Shown here: positions 51,723-59,957 of the stretch, piece by piece
Layout: the number at the start of each line of letters is the position of its first letter
How positions within the stretch are numbered: position 1 is the stretch's first letter
Source: Kitasatospora sp. NBC_00315
GTDB taxonomy: Bacteria; Actinomycetota; Actinomycetes; Streptomycetales; Streptomycetaceae
DNA: 64,000 bases
Assembly (NCBI RefSeq): GCF_041435095.1
Contig: NZ_CP108025.1
Span: forward strand, 2,604,001-2,668,000
Reading direction: 5' to 3'
Notes under the pieces: generated by a model
Databases searched by the model: none
Told to the model about the DNA's origin: nothing
What the model saw: the letters and a program-made list of their open reading frames with translations, nothing else
Program-made: the position numbers and the translations under genes

Positions 51723-52475
51723 AGGACACCCTCCGTTCGCAGCGATGCACCGTACGGAATCGACCGGTGCGAGACGAGCGTGCTCTTCACCGAAAATCCC
51801 CACAAGTGAGATCAGAAATCCTGTGGATAACTCCGCCTTGTGGAAAACCGGCGAAAATCCACGGGCTGAATATCGGATCGGTGAACGGGTGATGGACACG
51901 CCCTCCGCGCGGCACCCCGCGCGGCACCCCGCCCGGGCGCGCACCCCGGGCGCGGGGGCGACTCCCGGCGCCCGGGCGGGCCCCGGGCGCGCCGCCCGCC
52001 CGGGCGGCCACCCACCCCTACCTGCGGGGTCATGACAACACCGGGACCGTTCGCTGCCGCACGAAACACCCCGAACGAGTGGCTCCGGAAGCCATCCACC
52101 CACGTCATCCGACCGAAGGAACCCGAATAGGGCCCCCCACCCGCCCCCGGAACGGTGCTTTCTTCGGTCCGAATCCATAACGGGTGGGGCGACAGCCCCG
52201 TAACGACTGCACAACGTCCGGCGTCAGAGCCTGCCAGACCGCTGCACGCACGGCCTCCACCTGCGATTATCGGACCGCCCAACCGAAGCCGACACACCCC
52301 TGACGGTGCCGTCGGGCCCGGCGGAGGAACCGGGCAGCCTTATCCTGTCCCCAACAGGGCAAGGGTTCCGCCACCCCCAACCGCACCCCCACCCCGGGGC
52401 CGGGTACCGGGCGCCGAAAGGCATCCACCACTCGTCCTCGGCGACGGTCACGCCCTGTCCGGGTCGGCCGGTCAC
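51723..52475. other. 753-bp non-coding region upstream of ssb and tRNA-Arg
   Basis: Positions 51780-51880 are A+T-richer and hold DnaA-box-like sequences and a repeated CGAAAATCC. Positions 51895-52010 are extreme G+C with reiterated CGCGGCACCC and CCGGGCG blocks. An open frame from 52155 runs into the tRNA and is not credible. No gene is recognised. Confidence 0.6.
51791..51860. promoter_or_regulatory. DnaA-box-like cluster upstream of ssb
   Basis: TGTGGATAA at 51822-51830 is the exact complement of the DnaA box TTATCCACA. TGTGGAAAA at 51839-51847 is one mismatch away. CGAAAATCC is directly repeated at 51791-51799 and 51852-51860, flanking them. The segment is 70-140 bp upstream of the ssb start. 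Confidence 0.45.
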
Positions 52476-52551
52476 GCCCCCATAGCTCAGCGGATAGAGC
52501 ACCCGCCTTCTAAGCGGTAGGTCGCAGGTTCGAATCCTGCTGGGGGCACCA
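52476..52551 (+). tRNA. tRNA-Arg (anticodon TCT)
   Basis: The cloverleaf is complete: acceptor stem GCCCCCA pairs with TGGGGGC, D arm GCTC/GAGC, anticodon loop CTTCTAA with TCT, T arm GCAGG-TTCGAAT-CCTGC, discriminator A and encoded CCA (52549-52551). One C-T mismatch is at the top of the anticodon stem. It reads AGA codons (and AGG by wobble), which are rare in this G+C-rich genome. Confidence 0.97.
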
Positions 52552-52900
52552 CGTGCTCCCGATCTGCGGGAACGCCGGGCCGTCGGGCTCCGGCCGGACA
52601 CGCGCCACGGGCCCGGCCGGGACTCCCGCCGGGCCCCTCGCGCTCCACGACCGCCCGTCAGACCGTCCTCGCCCCCGCCGTCCCCCACCCGCCCCCCACC
52701 ATCGCCCGGTCGGCCGGGCGGACCGCGCCGGACGGACCACGGAACAGACCGCGCGCCGGACGGACCGCACGGCGCAGGCCGACCAGGGCCGGGTGTCCGG
52801 TCCGGCGTCGGGGCCGTCATCAGGAGGCGGGCACCCGCTGCGCCGGCCGACCGCCCTGCGAGAGTGTCCGGGACACGACCAGCCACCGCCGGAGGTACCG
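52552..52900. other. Intergenic region between tRNA-Arg and enoyl-CoA hydratase gene
   Basis: About 350 bases of very G+C-rich sequence. An open frame continues through it into the hydratase gene but shows no family homology and has Pro/Arg-rich composition, so it is treated as non-coding. GTGTCCGGGACAC at 52864-52876 is a perfect palindrome 24 bp before the next start and might be an operator. Confidence 0.5.
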
Positions 52901-53710
52901 ATGACCGGATCAGCACTGCTCCAGGGGCGTACCGCCCTGCCGGCCGGAGTCGAGGGCCTGCGGGCGTACACCGGTCCGGACGGGGTCGCCGTGCTGGTGC
53001 TCGACCGCCCGCAGCGGCGCAACGCGCTCACCCTCGCGATGTGGCAGGCCCTGCCGAAGACGCTCGACCTGATCGCCGAACAACCGGGCGTACGGGCGCT
53101 GCTGCTCACCGGCGCGGCGGGCACCTTCAGCGCGGGTGCGGACATCGCCGAGCTCGCCGAGGTGTACGGCGACCCGGAGCGGGCCGACGCCTACCACGCC
53201 GAGAACGTCGTCGCCGAGGAGGCGCTGGCCGCCTTCCCGCACCCCACCATCGCCGTGGTGCACGGGGCGTGTGTCGGCGGCGGGTGCCAGCTGGCGGTCG
53301 CCTGCGACCTGCGCTTCGGATCGGACGGCGCCCGGCTGGGGATCACCCCGGCCAAGTTGGGCGTGGTCTATCCGGCGGTACCGACCGTCCGGCTGGCCCG
53401 ACTGGTCGGCCCGGGGCGCGCCAAGTACCTGCTGTTCTCCGGCGAACTGGTGAGCGCCACGCGGGCTGCGGAGCTGGGGCTGCTGGACGAGGTGGTCGCC
53501 GACGCCGAACTGGACGACCGGGCGGTCGAGTTCGCCCGGCTGCTGACCAAGCGCTCACCACAGACGATCGGGGCCGTCAAGGCGGCCCTGGCCGGCCCTT
53601 CGGCGCAGGCCGCCGCGGCGATCGAGCCGTGGGCGCGGCGCTCGCGCGAGGCTCCGGACGTACGTGAGGGTTTGGCCGCCTTCCTGGAGCGACGCGAACC
53701 GCGCTTCTGA
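52901..53710 (+). CDS. Enoyl-CoA hydratase/isomerase family protein
   Basis: 269 residues from ATG 52901; GGAGG five bases upstream. Crotonase fold: VLVLDRPQRRNALTLAMW, oxyanion loop FSAGADIAEL, second oxyanion strand GACVGGGCQLAVACDLRFGS, and the acidic residue region ITPAKLGVVYPAVPT. Crotonases hydrate or isomerise enoyl-CoA in fatty-acid and polyketide-related breakdown. Its neighbours (an Fe/2OG oxygenase, an acyl-CoA dehydrogenase) are compatible with acyl-chain catabolism but not in operon with it. Confidence 0.93.
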   Translation: MTGSALLQGRTALPAGVEGLRAYTGPDGVAVLVLDRPQRRNALTLAMWQALPKTLDLIAEQPGVRALLLTGAAGTFSAGADIAELAEVYGDPERADAYHAENVVAEEALAAFPHPTIAVVHGACVGGGCQLAVACDLRFGSDGARLGITPAKLGVVYPAVPTVRLARLVGPGRAKYLLFSGELVSATRAAELGLLDEVVADAELDDRAVEFARLLTKRSPQTIGAVKAALAGPSAQAAAAIEPWARRSREAPDVREGLAAFLERREPRF

Positions 53711-53791
53711 GCAACCGCCGTGGCGCCTCCCCGAACGCGCGACGCTCCGGCGCCCGTCGGTCGGCGCGGTCCGGGCCGGCCGGCGCGGGTT

Positions 53792-54586
53792 CTAGCGGTC
53801 CAGGCCGAGGCCGCGTCGGACGGCCGTCTCCACCGGGGAGTGGTCGCCGTCGGGGCGGTCCAACTCCAGCAGTCCCACCGGGTCCAGGCCCGGTTGGGCC
53901 ATGAAGCGGGGCTCACCGCCGCGGTGCGGCTGGGCCGCGTGGACGAGGAAGGGGTGACAGAGGTAGACGTCGCCCGCCCGGCCGGTGGCGAGCACCGTGG
54001 GGCGGTCCGGGGCGTCCAGCCGTCCGGCCCGGTCGAGAACGCCGGCGAGCGACAGGCCGTTCATCCCGTCCTCGCCGACCGGCAGCAGGAACCGCGGCAC
54101 GTCCAGGTGCGAGCCGGCCTTGATCCGGGTCGGCGCCTCGTCCTCGCCGACGTCCGAGAAGAGGAAGAGCATCAGCAGCGCCCGGCCGCGCGAGCGCAGG
54201 TTGGTCCAGTACCAGTGGGCGCCGTCCGGAAGATAGCTGCCCTCGACGTGCCAGCCGGCGTCGCCCGGATCGTCCGGGTGTGGGAACCGGACCGGGAAGG
54301 TGCCCAGGCCGGTCCGTGGGAGCCACCGCCCCCTGCCCACCAGCTGGTCGAACGCACCGTGCAGGACCGGGGTGTTGGCGGCCAGCCGGAACGGCTCGTC
54401 CGCGTAGCCGCCGAGCCTGACCACCGGCTTGGTCCGCGTCGTCCGGTCGGACGGGTCGAGCCCGGTCCGCTCCCAGAGCAGTGCCCGGCCGGCCTCGGCC
54501 AGCTCACGCGGGAAGGCCCCTTCGAGGTGCAGGTAACCGTCCTCGGTGAACCGCTCGATCTGCTGTTGCGTCAGCACGTCGCTCAT
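53792..54586 (-). CDS. Phytanoyl-CoA dioxygenase (PhyH) family Fe(II)/2-oxoglutarate oxygenase
   Basis: 264 residues. The PhyH pattern is seen: IERFTEDGYLHLEGAFP at the N-terminus, GWHVEGSYL (His of the 2-His facial triad; the usual HxD is HxE here), TRIKAGSHLDVP, and CHPFLVHAAQPHRGGEPRF with the second His and the 2-oxoglutarate-binding Arg. Such enzymes hydroxylate diverse small molecules. The H-x-E variant keeps an acidic ligand. It converges on the hydratase gene. Confidence 0.87.
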   Translation of the reverse strand: MSDVLTQQQIERFTEDGYLHLEGAFPRELAEAGRALLWERTGLDPSDRTTRTKPVVRLGGYADEPFRLAANTPVLHGAFDQLVGRGRWLPRTGLGTFPVRFPHPDDPGDAGWHVEGSYLPDGAHWYWTNLRSRGRALLMLFLFSDVGEDEAPTRIKAGSHLDVPRFLLPVGEDGMNGLSLAGVLDRAGRLDAPDRPTVLATGRAGDVYLCHPFLVHAAQPHRGGEPRFMAQPGLDPVGLLELDRPDGDHSPVETAVRRGLGLDR

Positions 54587-54705
54587 TGGCGCAGTCTCGT
54601 CCAGGTCGCGAGCGGTCGGCCACCGATATTCGGCCCCGACGGAGGGGTCGCCGCCGACTTGTAGGATCGGCGGGCAACCTGATCCGACTGCCGCTGGAGA
54701 GCCCG

Positions 54706-55281
54706 ATGACCGAGACCGCCTGGGCCCGGCGGGTCACCGACGGGGTCGAGCCCAAGAACGTGATCATCGCGGTGCTGCCGCTGGTCGGTGGCCTGCGCTA
54801 CGGCTGGTCCGGTCTCGGGTGGGCCGCCTTCGCCGCGCTGTTCGCGGCCGTCGTGCCGACCTGGTTCATCCGGCGGGGCATGCGTCGGGGCCGGTGGGAG
54901 GACCGGCACGTCGGCCAGCGCAAGCGCCGGCTGGTGGTGATCCCCTTCATCATGCTCTCGGTGCTCACCAGCTTCGCCGTGATGCTCCGGCTGGACGCAC
55001 CGGCCGACATGACCGCCATGGTGCTGGCGATGTTCGCCTCGCTGGTGCCGATCATGGTGATCACCGTCTGGTGGAAGATCTCCATCCACACCGCCGTGGC
55101 GAGCGGCGCGGTGGCCTGCCTGGCGATCGCGCTCGGACCGTGGTGGCTGCTGCTCTACCCGTTGGTGGCGGTCATCGGATGGTCCCGCGTGGTGCTCCGG
55201 GACCACACGAGGGCGCAGACCCTCGCCGGCGCGGCGGTCGGCGCGCTGACCGCCGGCCTGACCTTCTGGTCGGCGCGCTGA
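54706..55281 (+). CDS. PAP2-like membrane phosphatase-related protein
   Basis: 191 residues, five or six TM helices. Residues resembling the PAP2 motifs are SIHTAVASGAVACLAI (the conserved His of motif 2) and WSRVVLRDHTRAQTLAGAAVGA (SRxxxxxH, motif 3); motif 1 (KxxxxxxRP) is poorly defined as RRGRWEDRHVGQRKRR. It may be a lipid phosphatase or a non-catalytic relative. The opposite-strand acyl-CoA dehydrogenase gene ends just after it, separated by a hairpin. Confidence 0.75.
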   Translation: MTETAWARRVTDGVEPKNVIIAVLPLVGGLRYGWSGLGWAAFAALFAAVVPTWFIRRGMRRGRWEDRHVGQRKRRLVVIPFIMLSVLTSFAVMLRLDAPADMTAMVLAMFASLVPIMVITVWWKISIHTAVASGAVACLAIALGPWWLLLYPLVAVIGWSRVVLRDHTRAQTLAGAAVGALTAGLTFWSAR

Positions 55282-55294
55282 CCGCCGGCCCGGC

Positions 55295-55346
55295 CCGCTG
55301 ACCGGGGCCGGGCCACCGGGGCGGACCGCCCGGCCCCGGTCAGCGG
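55295..55346. terminator. 19-bp bidirectional terminator overlapping a stop codon
   Basis: Positions 55295-55313 pair perfectly with 55328-55346 around a 14-base loop. The right arm contains the TGA stop (55340-55342, minus strand) and the last sense codon of the acyl-CoA dehydrogenase gene, while the left arm begins 14 bases after the PAP2-like gene ends. Confidence 0.85.
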
Positions 55347-56581
55347 ATCGGCATCCCCGAGATGGTCCGGGCGATCACCAGGCGCTGGATCTCGCTCGTC
55401 CCCTCGAAGATCGAGTAGATGGCGCTGTCCCGGTGCATCCGCTCCACCGGGTACTCCCGGGTGTAGCCGTTGCCACCGAGGATCTGCATCGCCTGCGCCG
55501 TCACCCACTTCGCCGTCTCACCCGCGTACAGCTTGGACATCGAGCCCTCGGCCGAGGTGAACGGCTGCTGGTTGGCCGCCATCCAGGAGGCCCGCCAGAC
55601 CAGCAGCCGGGAGGCGTCGATCCGGGTCTTCATGTCGGCCAGGGTGAACGCGACACCCTGGTTGTCGATGATCGGCCGGCCGAACTGCACCCGGGTCTTC
55701 GCGTAGTCGAGCGCGACCTCGTACGCGGCCCTGGCGATGCCGATGGCCTGCGCGCCGACGGCGGGGCGGGACGCCTCGAAGGTGGCCATGGCGGCGTTCT
55801 TGACCGAACCGGTCCTGCTGGGGGTGCCGGTGCCGGCCGCCCGCTCGCGGGCCCGGGCGAGCCGCTCGTCCAGCTTCTCCTTGCCGCCGAGCAGGCAGTG
55901 CCCCGGGATCCGGACGTCGTCCAGCACCACCTCGGCGGTGTGCGAGGCACGGATTCCGTGCTTCTTGAACTTCTGCCCCTGCGACAGGCCGGGGGTGTCC
56001 GGCGGGATCACGAAGGAGGCCTGCCCACGGGCCCCGAGCGCGGGATCCACCGTCGCCACCACCACGTGCACGGAGGCGATGCCGCCGTTGGTGGCCCAGG
56101 TCTTGGTGCCGTTGAGCACCCACTCGTCCTTGGCCTCGTCGTGGACGGCCCGGGTGCGCAGCGCCGAGACGTCCGAGCCCGCGTCCGGCTCGGAGGAGCA
56201 GAACGCGGCGACCTTGACGTCGTCGGGCGTGCCGAACATCTGCGGCGCCCAGGTGCCGATCTGCTCGTCGGTGCCGTTGGCGAGGACGGCCACGGCCGCG
56301 AGTGTGGTCCCGACGATCGACAGCCCGATGCCGGCGTCGCCCCAGAACAGCTCCTCCATCGCGATCGGGATGCCGACACCCGAGGGGTCGAAGTACTGCT
56401 GGGCGTAGAAGTCCAGCGAGTAGATGCCGAGTCTGGCCGCCTCCTGGATGATCGGCCAGGGCGTCTCCTCGCGCTCGTCCCACTCGGCCGCGGCCGGGCG
56501 CATCACGTCGGCGGCGAAGCCGTGCAGCCAGTCGCGCACGGCGAGCTGGTCGGTGCCCGGGTCCAGCGAGAAGGTGCTCAT
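55340..56581 (-). CDS. Acyl-CoA dehydrogenase
   Basis: 413 residues of the FAD acyl-CoA dehydrogenase family. Seen: CSSEPDAGSDVSALRTRAV and LNGTKTWATNGGIASVHVVV (substrate/FAD-binding strands), FKKHGIRASHTAEVVLDDV, RVQFGRPIIDNQGVAFTLAD and the C-terminal catalytic region MQILGGNGYTREYPVERMHR, with SIFEGTSEIQRLVIA. The base in this sequence is placed as in medium- and short-chain enzymes (EGTSE). It is divergent from a TetR gene with a perfect palindrome between, so repression relieved by an acyl-CoA is likely. Confidence 0.94.
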   Translation of the reverse strand: MSTFSLDPGTDQLAVRDWLHGFAADVMRPAAAEWDEREETPWPIIQEAARLGIYSLDFYAQQYFDPSGVGIPIAMEELFWGDAGIGLSIVGTTLAAVAVLANGTDEQIGTWAPQMFGTPDDVKVAAFCSSEPDAGSDVSALRTRAVHDEAKDEWVLNGTKTWATNGGIASVHVVVATVDPALGARGQASFVIPPDTPGLSQGQKFKKHGIRASHTAEVVLDDVRIPGHCLLGGKEKLDERLARARERAAGTGTPSRTGSVKNAAMATFEASRPAVGAQAIGIARAAYEVALDYAKTRVQFGRPIIDNQGVAFTLADMKTRIDASRLLVWRASWMAANQQPFTSAEGSMSKLYAGETAKWVTAQAMQILGGNGYTREYPVERMHRDSAIYSIFEGTSEIQRLVIARTISGMPIR

Positions 56582-56717
56582 GGTGCCTCCGGTCGAAGAG
56601 GTCCGCGGGGAGTGGTGCCGCGGCGGGTGGAGCTGCGGGAAGTGGCGCCGCGGGGATTGGGCACCGGGGTGCAGGACGATGCCGGGGTTCGGGTCTCACC
56701 AAGGGGTGTCGGAGGTG

Positions 56718-56734
56718 TGTTACCGCCGGTAACA
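56718..56734. promoter_or_regulatory. TetR operator TGTTACC-GCC-GGTAACA
   Basis: Seven-base perfect arms with a three-base spacer. It is located 137 bp upstream of the acyl-CoA dehydrogenase start and 84 bp upstream of the TetR start. The arrangement is typical of a TetR protein repressing both genes. CTAC-TGATAC-GTAG nearby (56749-56762) may be part of a promoter. Confidence 0.7.
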
Positions 56735-56817
56735 TCGCTGGGAGTCTGCTACTGATACGTAGGAAATGTCAACGCCCACCCCGAAGCCGGCCACCGAACC
56801 CCCGCCAGGAGCCGCCC

Positions 56818-57471
56818 GTGCCGCCCGCCCCCGCCACCTCCGGCGAGCCCCGCAGGGAACAACTGCTGAACGCCGCCGACCGGGTCGTCCAGCGCGAGGG
56901 CCCGGGCGCGAGCATGAACGCCATCGCCGCCGAGGCCGGCATCACCAAGCCGATCCTGTACCGGCACTTCGGCGACCGTACCGGCCTCATCCGCGCACTC
57001 ACCGAACGCCACACCGGGGGGCTGCTGGCCGCCGTGCGGGCCGCGCTGAACGAACCGCTGGAGCGGCGTGACCGCGTCGAGCACGTCCTGGACACCTACC
57101 TCGCGGGCATCGAGTCCCGTCCACAGGTCTACCGCCTGCTCACCCACCCCGAGACCGGCGATCCGACCGGGGCCGGCAACGCCCTGGCACCGGCCCTGCG
57201 GCAGATCGCCCAGGAGATCACCGACGCGGTGCTGCACCAGGTCGATCTCGGGCCGGAGGCGGAGCTGCTCTCCGAGGCCTGGGGCCGCGCCATCACCGGC
57301 ATGGTGCTGGCGGCCGGCGACTGGTGGCTGGAGACCGGGCCGTGCCCGCGCCCCCGGATGGTCCAGGTGCTGGCCGACCTCCTCTGGGGCCGCCTCGCCG
57401 CCGCCTCGGATCTGCCCGGCGCCACCATGCCGGCCGTCCCGACGGCCGAGAGCGCCACTCCGGCCGACTGA
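56818..57471 (+). CDS. TetR family transcriptional regulator
   Basis: 217 residues from GTG 56818. The HTH lies at residues 13-60 (EQLLNAADRVVQREGPGASM, then AIAAEAGITKPILYRHFGDR). The C-terminal ligand-binding domain is all-helical (HVLDTYLAGIESRPQVYRLL) with the tail ATPAD. It is divergent from an acyl-CoA dehydrogenase gene, and the operator-like palindrome lies between, so acyl-CoA sensing is probable. Confidence 0.93.
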   Translation: MPPAPATSGEPRREQLLNAADRVVQREGPGASMNAIAAEAGITKPILYRHFGDRTGLIRALTERHTGGLLAAVRAALNEPLERRDRVEHVLDTYLAGIESRPQVYRLLTHPETGDPTGAGNALAPALRQIAQEITDAVLHQVDLGPEAELLSEAWGRAITGMVLAAGDWWLETGPCPRPRMVQVLADLLWGRLAAASDLPGATMPAVPTAESATPAD

Positions 57472-57669
57472 ACTCCACTGTGGGGCAGGGAGGTCAGCTG
57501 TGGGGCGGGGACGTCCGGCGCCATCGGCGCTCACCCTCGCCGTCGGCCGCGGGAGATCCAGGATGCGTCCGGTACGAGCACCGCGGTCACGGCCGCAGCC
57601 CGCCGAGCCGCCGGACGCTGAGCCGCCGGACGCCGGGGCCCGCCAAGGCGGCGGCGGACCCCGGTCCGG

Positions 57670-59694
57670 TCAGGCCAGACCCCGCCGGGCCAGCAGCGGG
57701 CCGGGCAGCGGGTCACGCCCGACCACCGCGCGGAAGCACTCCATCGCGTCCACGCTGCCGCCCCGGGAGAGCAGTTCGGCCCGGAAGATCTCCCCGCTCT
57801 CACGCACGCCGCGCCCGTTGCCGCGGAACCACTCCACGGTCTCGGCGTCGAGCACCTCGGACCAGACGTAGGCGTAGTACCCGGCGCTGTAGTCGTTCGA
57901 GAAGATGTGGTTGAAGTAGGTGGTGCGGTAGCGCGGCGGCACCGCCACCGACGTCAGACCGGCCTTCGCCAGCGCCTGGGCCTCGAACTCCTGCGCGTCG
58001 TCGATCGGCAGGCCCGCCGGGATGGTGTGCCAGGCCCAGTCGAGCAGGGCCGCGGCCAGGTACTCCACCGTCCGGAAGCCCTGCCCGAAGCCCTCCGCGG
58101 CACTCATCCGCTCGACCAGTTCGGCCGGCAGCGGCTCCCCCGTGACGTGGTGTTTGGCGTAGTTGGCCAGCACGGCGGGCCAGGTCATCCACATCTCGTT
58201 GACCTGGGAGGGGAACTCGACGAAGTCCCTGGGCACTTCGGTGCCGGCGAACAACGGGTAGCGCACGGCCGAGAACAGCCCGTGCAGCGCGTGGCCGAAC
58301 TCGTGGAAGAGCGTGCGCACCTCGTCCCAGGTGAGCAGCACCGGCTCGCCGGGGGCCGGACGGGCGATGTTGAGGTTGTTCAGCACCACCGGGCGCCGGC
58401 CCAGCAGCTCCGACTGCGAGACCAGTTCGTCCATCCAGGCACCGCCGCGCTTGGAGGCCCGGGCGTGGAAGTCCCCCAGGAACAGGCCCAGCGAGCCGCC
58501 GTCCTCCTCGAACACCTCGAAGACTCGGGCGTCGGGGTGGTAGCCCACCAGATCCGGCCGCTCGGTGAAGGTCAGCCCGTACGCCAGGCCGGCCGCGAAG
58601 AACACCCCGTCGTGCAGCACCCGCTCCAGCTCGAAGTACGGGCGCAGCGCCGCCGCGTCCACGTCGTAGGACGTCTGCCGGACCTTCTCCGCGTAGTACG
58701 CCCAGTCGTGCGCGCCGATCTCGGTGATCCCGTCGGCCTCGGCCGCCTTCGCCAGCAGGGCGGCCTCCCGCTCGGCGTTGGCCACCGCCGGCGCCACCAT
58801 CCGGGCGAGCAGCGCGTCGACCGCCGCGACGCTGCCCGCGGTCTCGTCCTCGACCACGTACGCCGCGTGGCTCGGGTGGCCGAGCAGCGCGGCCCGCTCC
58901 GCCCGCAGCCCGGCCATCCGGATCGCCAACGGGCCGTTGCTCTCCACCGCGCGGCCGAGCGAGGCCGCCAGCAGGCGCTCGCGCACGGAGCGGTCGGTGA
59001 GCGAGGCCAGCTCGGTCTGGTTGGAGAAGTTCTTCAGGCTGAGCACGTGAGCGCCGTCGTGGCCGAGCGCCCGGCCGTTCTCGGCCGCGGCCGCGACGGC
59101 GTCCGCCGACAGCCCGTCGAGCTGCTCGACGCCGTCCAGCACCAGCGCCCGGGCCCGGGTGTCGGCCGCGACGTTCTGCTGGAACGCCGTCGAGGCGGAG
59201 GCGAGTTCACCGTTCAACTCGCGCAACCGGGCCTGCTCGGCGGGGCCGAGCCGGGCGCCGGCCCGCACGAAGCGGGTGTGGTGGCGCTCGAGCAGCCGCA
59301 GCGCCTGCGGGTCCAGGCCGAGTGTCGCGCGGCGCTCGTACAGGGCCTCGATCCGGGCGAAGAGCGCGCCGTCCAGGTGGACGGCGTCCCGGTGGGCGGC
59401 GAGCCGGGGGCTGATCTCCGCGTCCAGCGCGTCCAGGGCGTCGTCGGTGTCGGCGGAGCTCTGGTTGTGGAAGACGGCGCCGACCCGCCGCAGCAGGGCG
59501 CCGGAACGCTCCAGCGCCACGAGGGTGTTGTCGAAGGTCGGAGCCTGCGGGCCGGCCGTGATCGCCGCGATCTCGGCGAGCTGGTCGGCCATGCCGCGCT
59601 CGAAGGCGGGCAGGTAGTGCTCTTGCCGGATCTCGGCGAAGGGCGGGAGTTCGTAGACCAGGGTGCTGGGCTCGAAGAAGGGATTCTCGGTCAT
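57670..59694 (-). CDS. M3 family metallopeptidase (oligopeptidase A / Dcp type)
   Basis: 674 residues, the usual length for the family. The zinc helix reads LFHEFGHALHGLFSAVRYP (HExxH), with the third Glu further on (PSQVNEMWMTW). The substrate-binding C-terminal signature is present (YRTTYFNHIFSNDYSAGYYA, then YVWSEVLDAETVEWF). It degrades short peptides in the cytoplasm. ATG 59694 lies seven bases after TAGGGT, so the transcript is probably leaderless. Confidence 0.95.
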   Translation of the reverse strand: MTENPFFEPSTLVYELPPFAEIRQEHYLPAFERGMADQLAEIAAITAGPQAPTFDNTLVALERSGALLRRVGAVFHNQSSADTDDALDALDAEISPRLAAHRDAVHLDGALFARIEALYERRATLGLDPQALRLLERHHTRFVRAGARLGPAEQARLRELNGELASASTAFQQNVAADTRARALVLDGVEQLDGLSADAVAAAAENGRALGHDGAHVLSLKNFSNQTELASLTDRSVRERLLAASLGRAVESNGPLAIRMAGLRAERAALLGHPSHAAYVVEDETAGSVAAVDALLARMVAPAVANAEREAALLAKAAEADGITEIGAHDWAYYAEKVRQTSYDVDAAALRPYFELERVLHDGVFFAAGLAYGLTFTERPDLVGYHPDARVFEVFEEDGGSLGLFLGDFHARASKRGGAWMDELVSQSELLGRRPVVLNNLNIARPAPGEPVLLTWDEVRTLFHEFGHALHGLFSAVRYPLFAGTEVPRDFVEFPSQVNEMWMTWPAVLANYAKHHVTGEPLPAELVERMSAAEGFGQGFRTVEYLAAALLDWAWHTIPAGLPIDDAQEFEAQALAKAGLTSVAVPPRYRTTYFNHIFSNDYSAGYYAYVWSEVLDAETVEWFRGNGRGVRESGEIFRAELLSRGGSVDAMECFRAVVGRDPLPGPLLARRGLA

Positions 59695-59957
59695 CCCGCC
59701 GACCCTAGCCGGTGCCGTTCGCGCTGCCTACGGGCAGCCGACGGTCGGTCAGCGGACGACCGCCGCGGACGGGACGCGGCAGCCGGTGCGCCGGGGCGCT
59801 CCGCCCGCGCACCCGTCGCCCCGCGCACCCGGCGCCGCCGGTCCTCCGCGGCCGGCCCGCGCCTCACCCGCACTGTCGGACCCCGCCGCTACTGTCGAAC
59901 ACACCACCGTGGTGCCCGGCAGCCAGCGCCCGGCGCCCAGCAGCGAGAGAAGACCCC

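Noticed and set aside
51895..52010. Extreme G+C block as a replication origin or attachment site
   Set aside because: It is composed of simple CCGGGCG reiterations, without the A+T-rich unwinding region or a clear core duplication.
52155..52520. 121-residue open frame running into the tRNA gene
   Set aside because: Its last residues are translated from the tRNA-Arg sequence, a well-known annotation artefact; the rest is Pro/Arg-rich.
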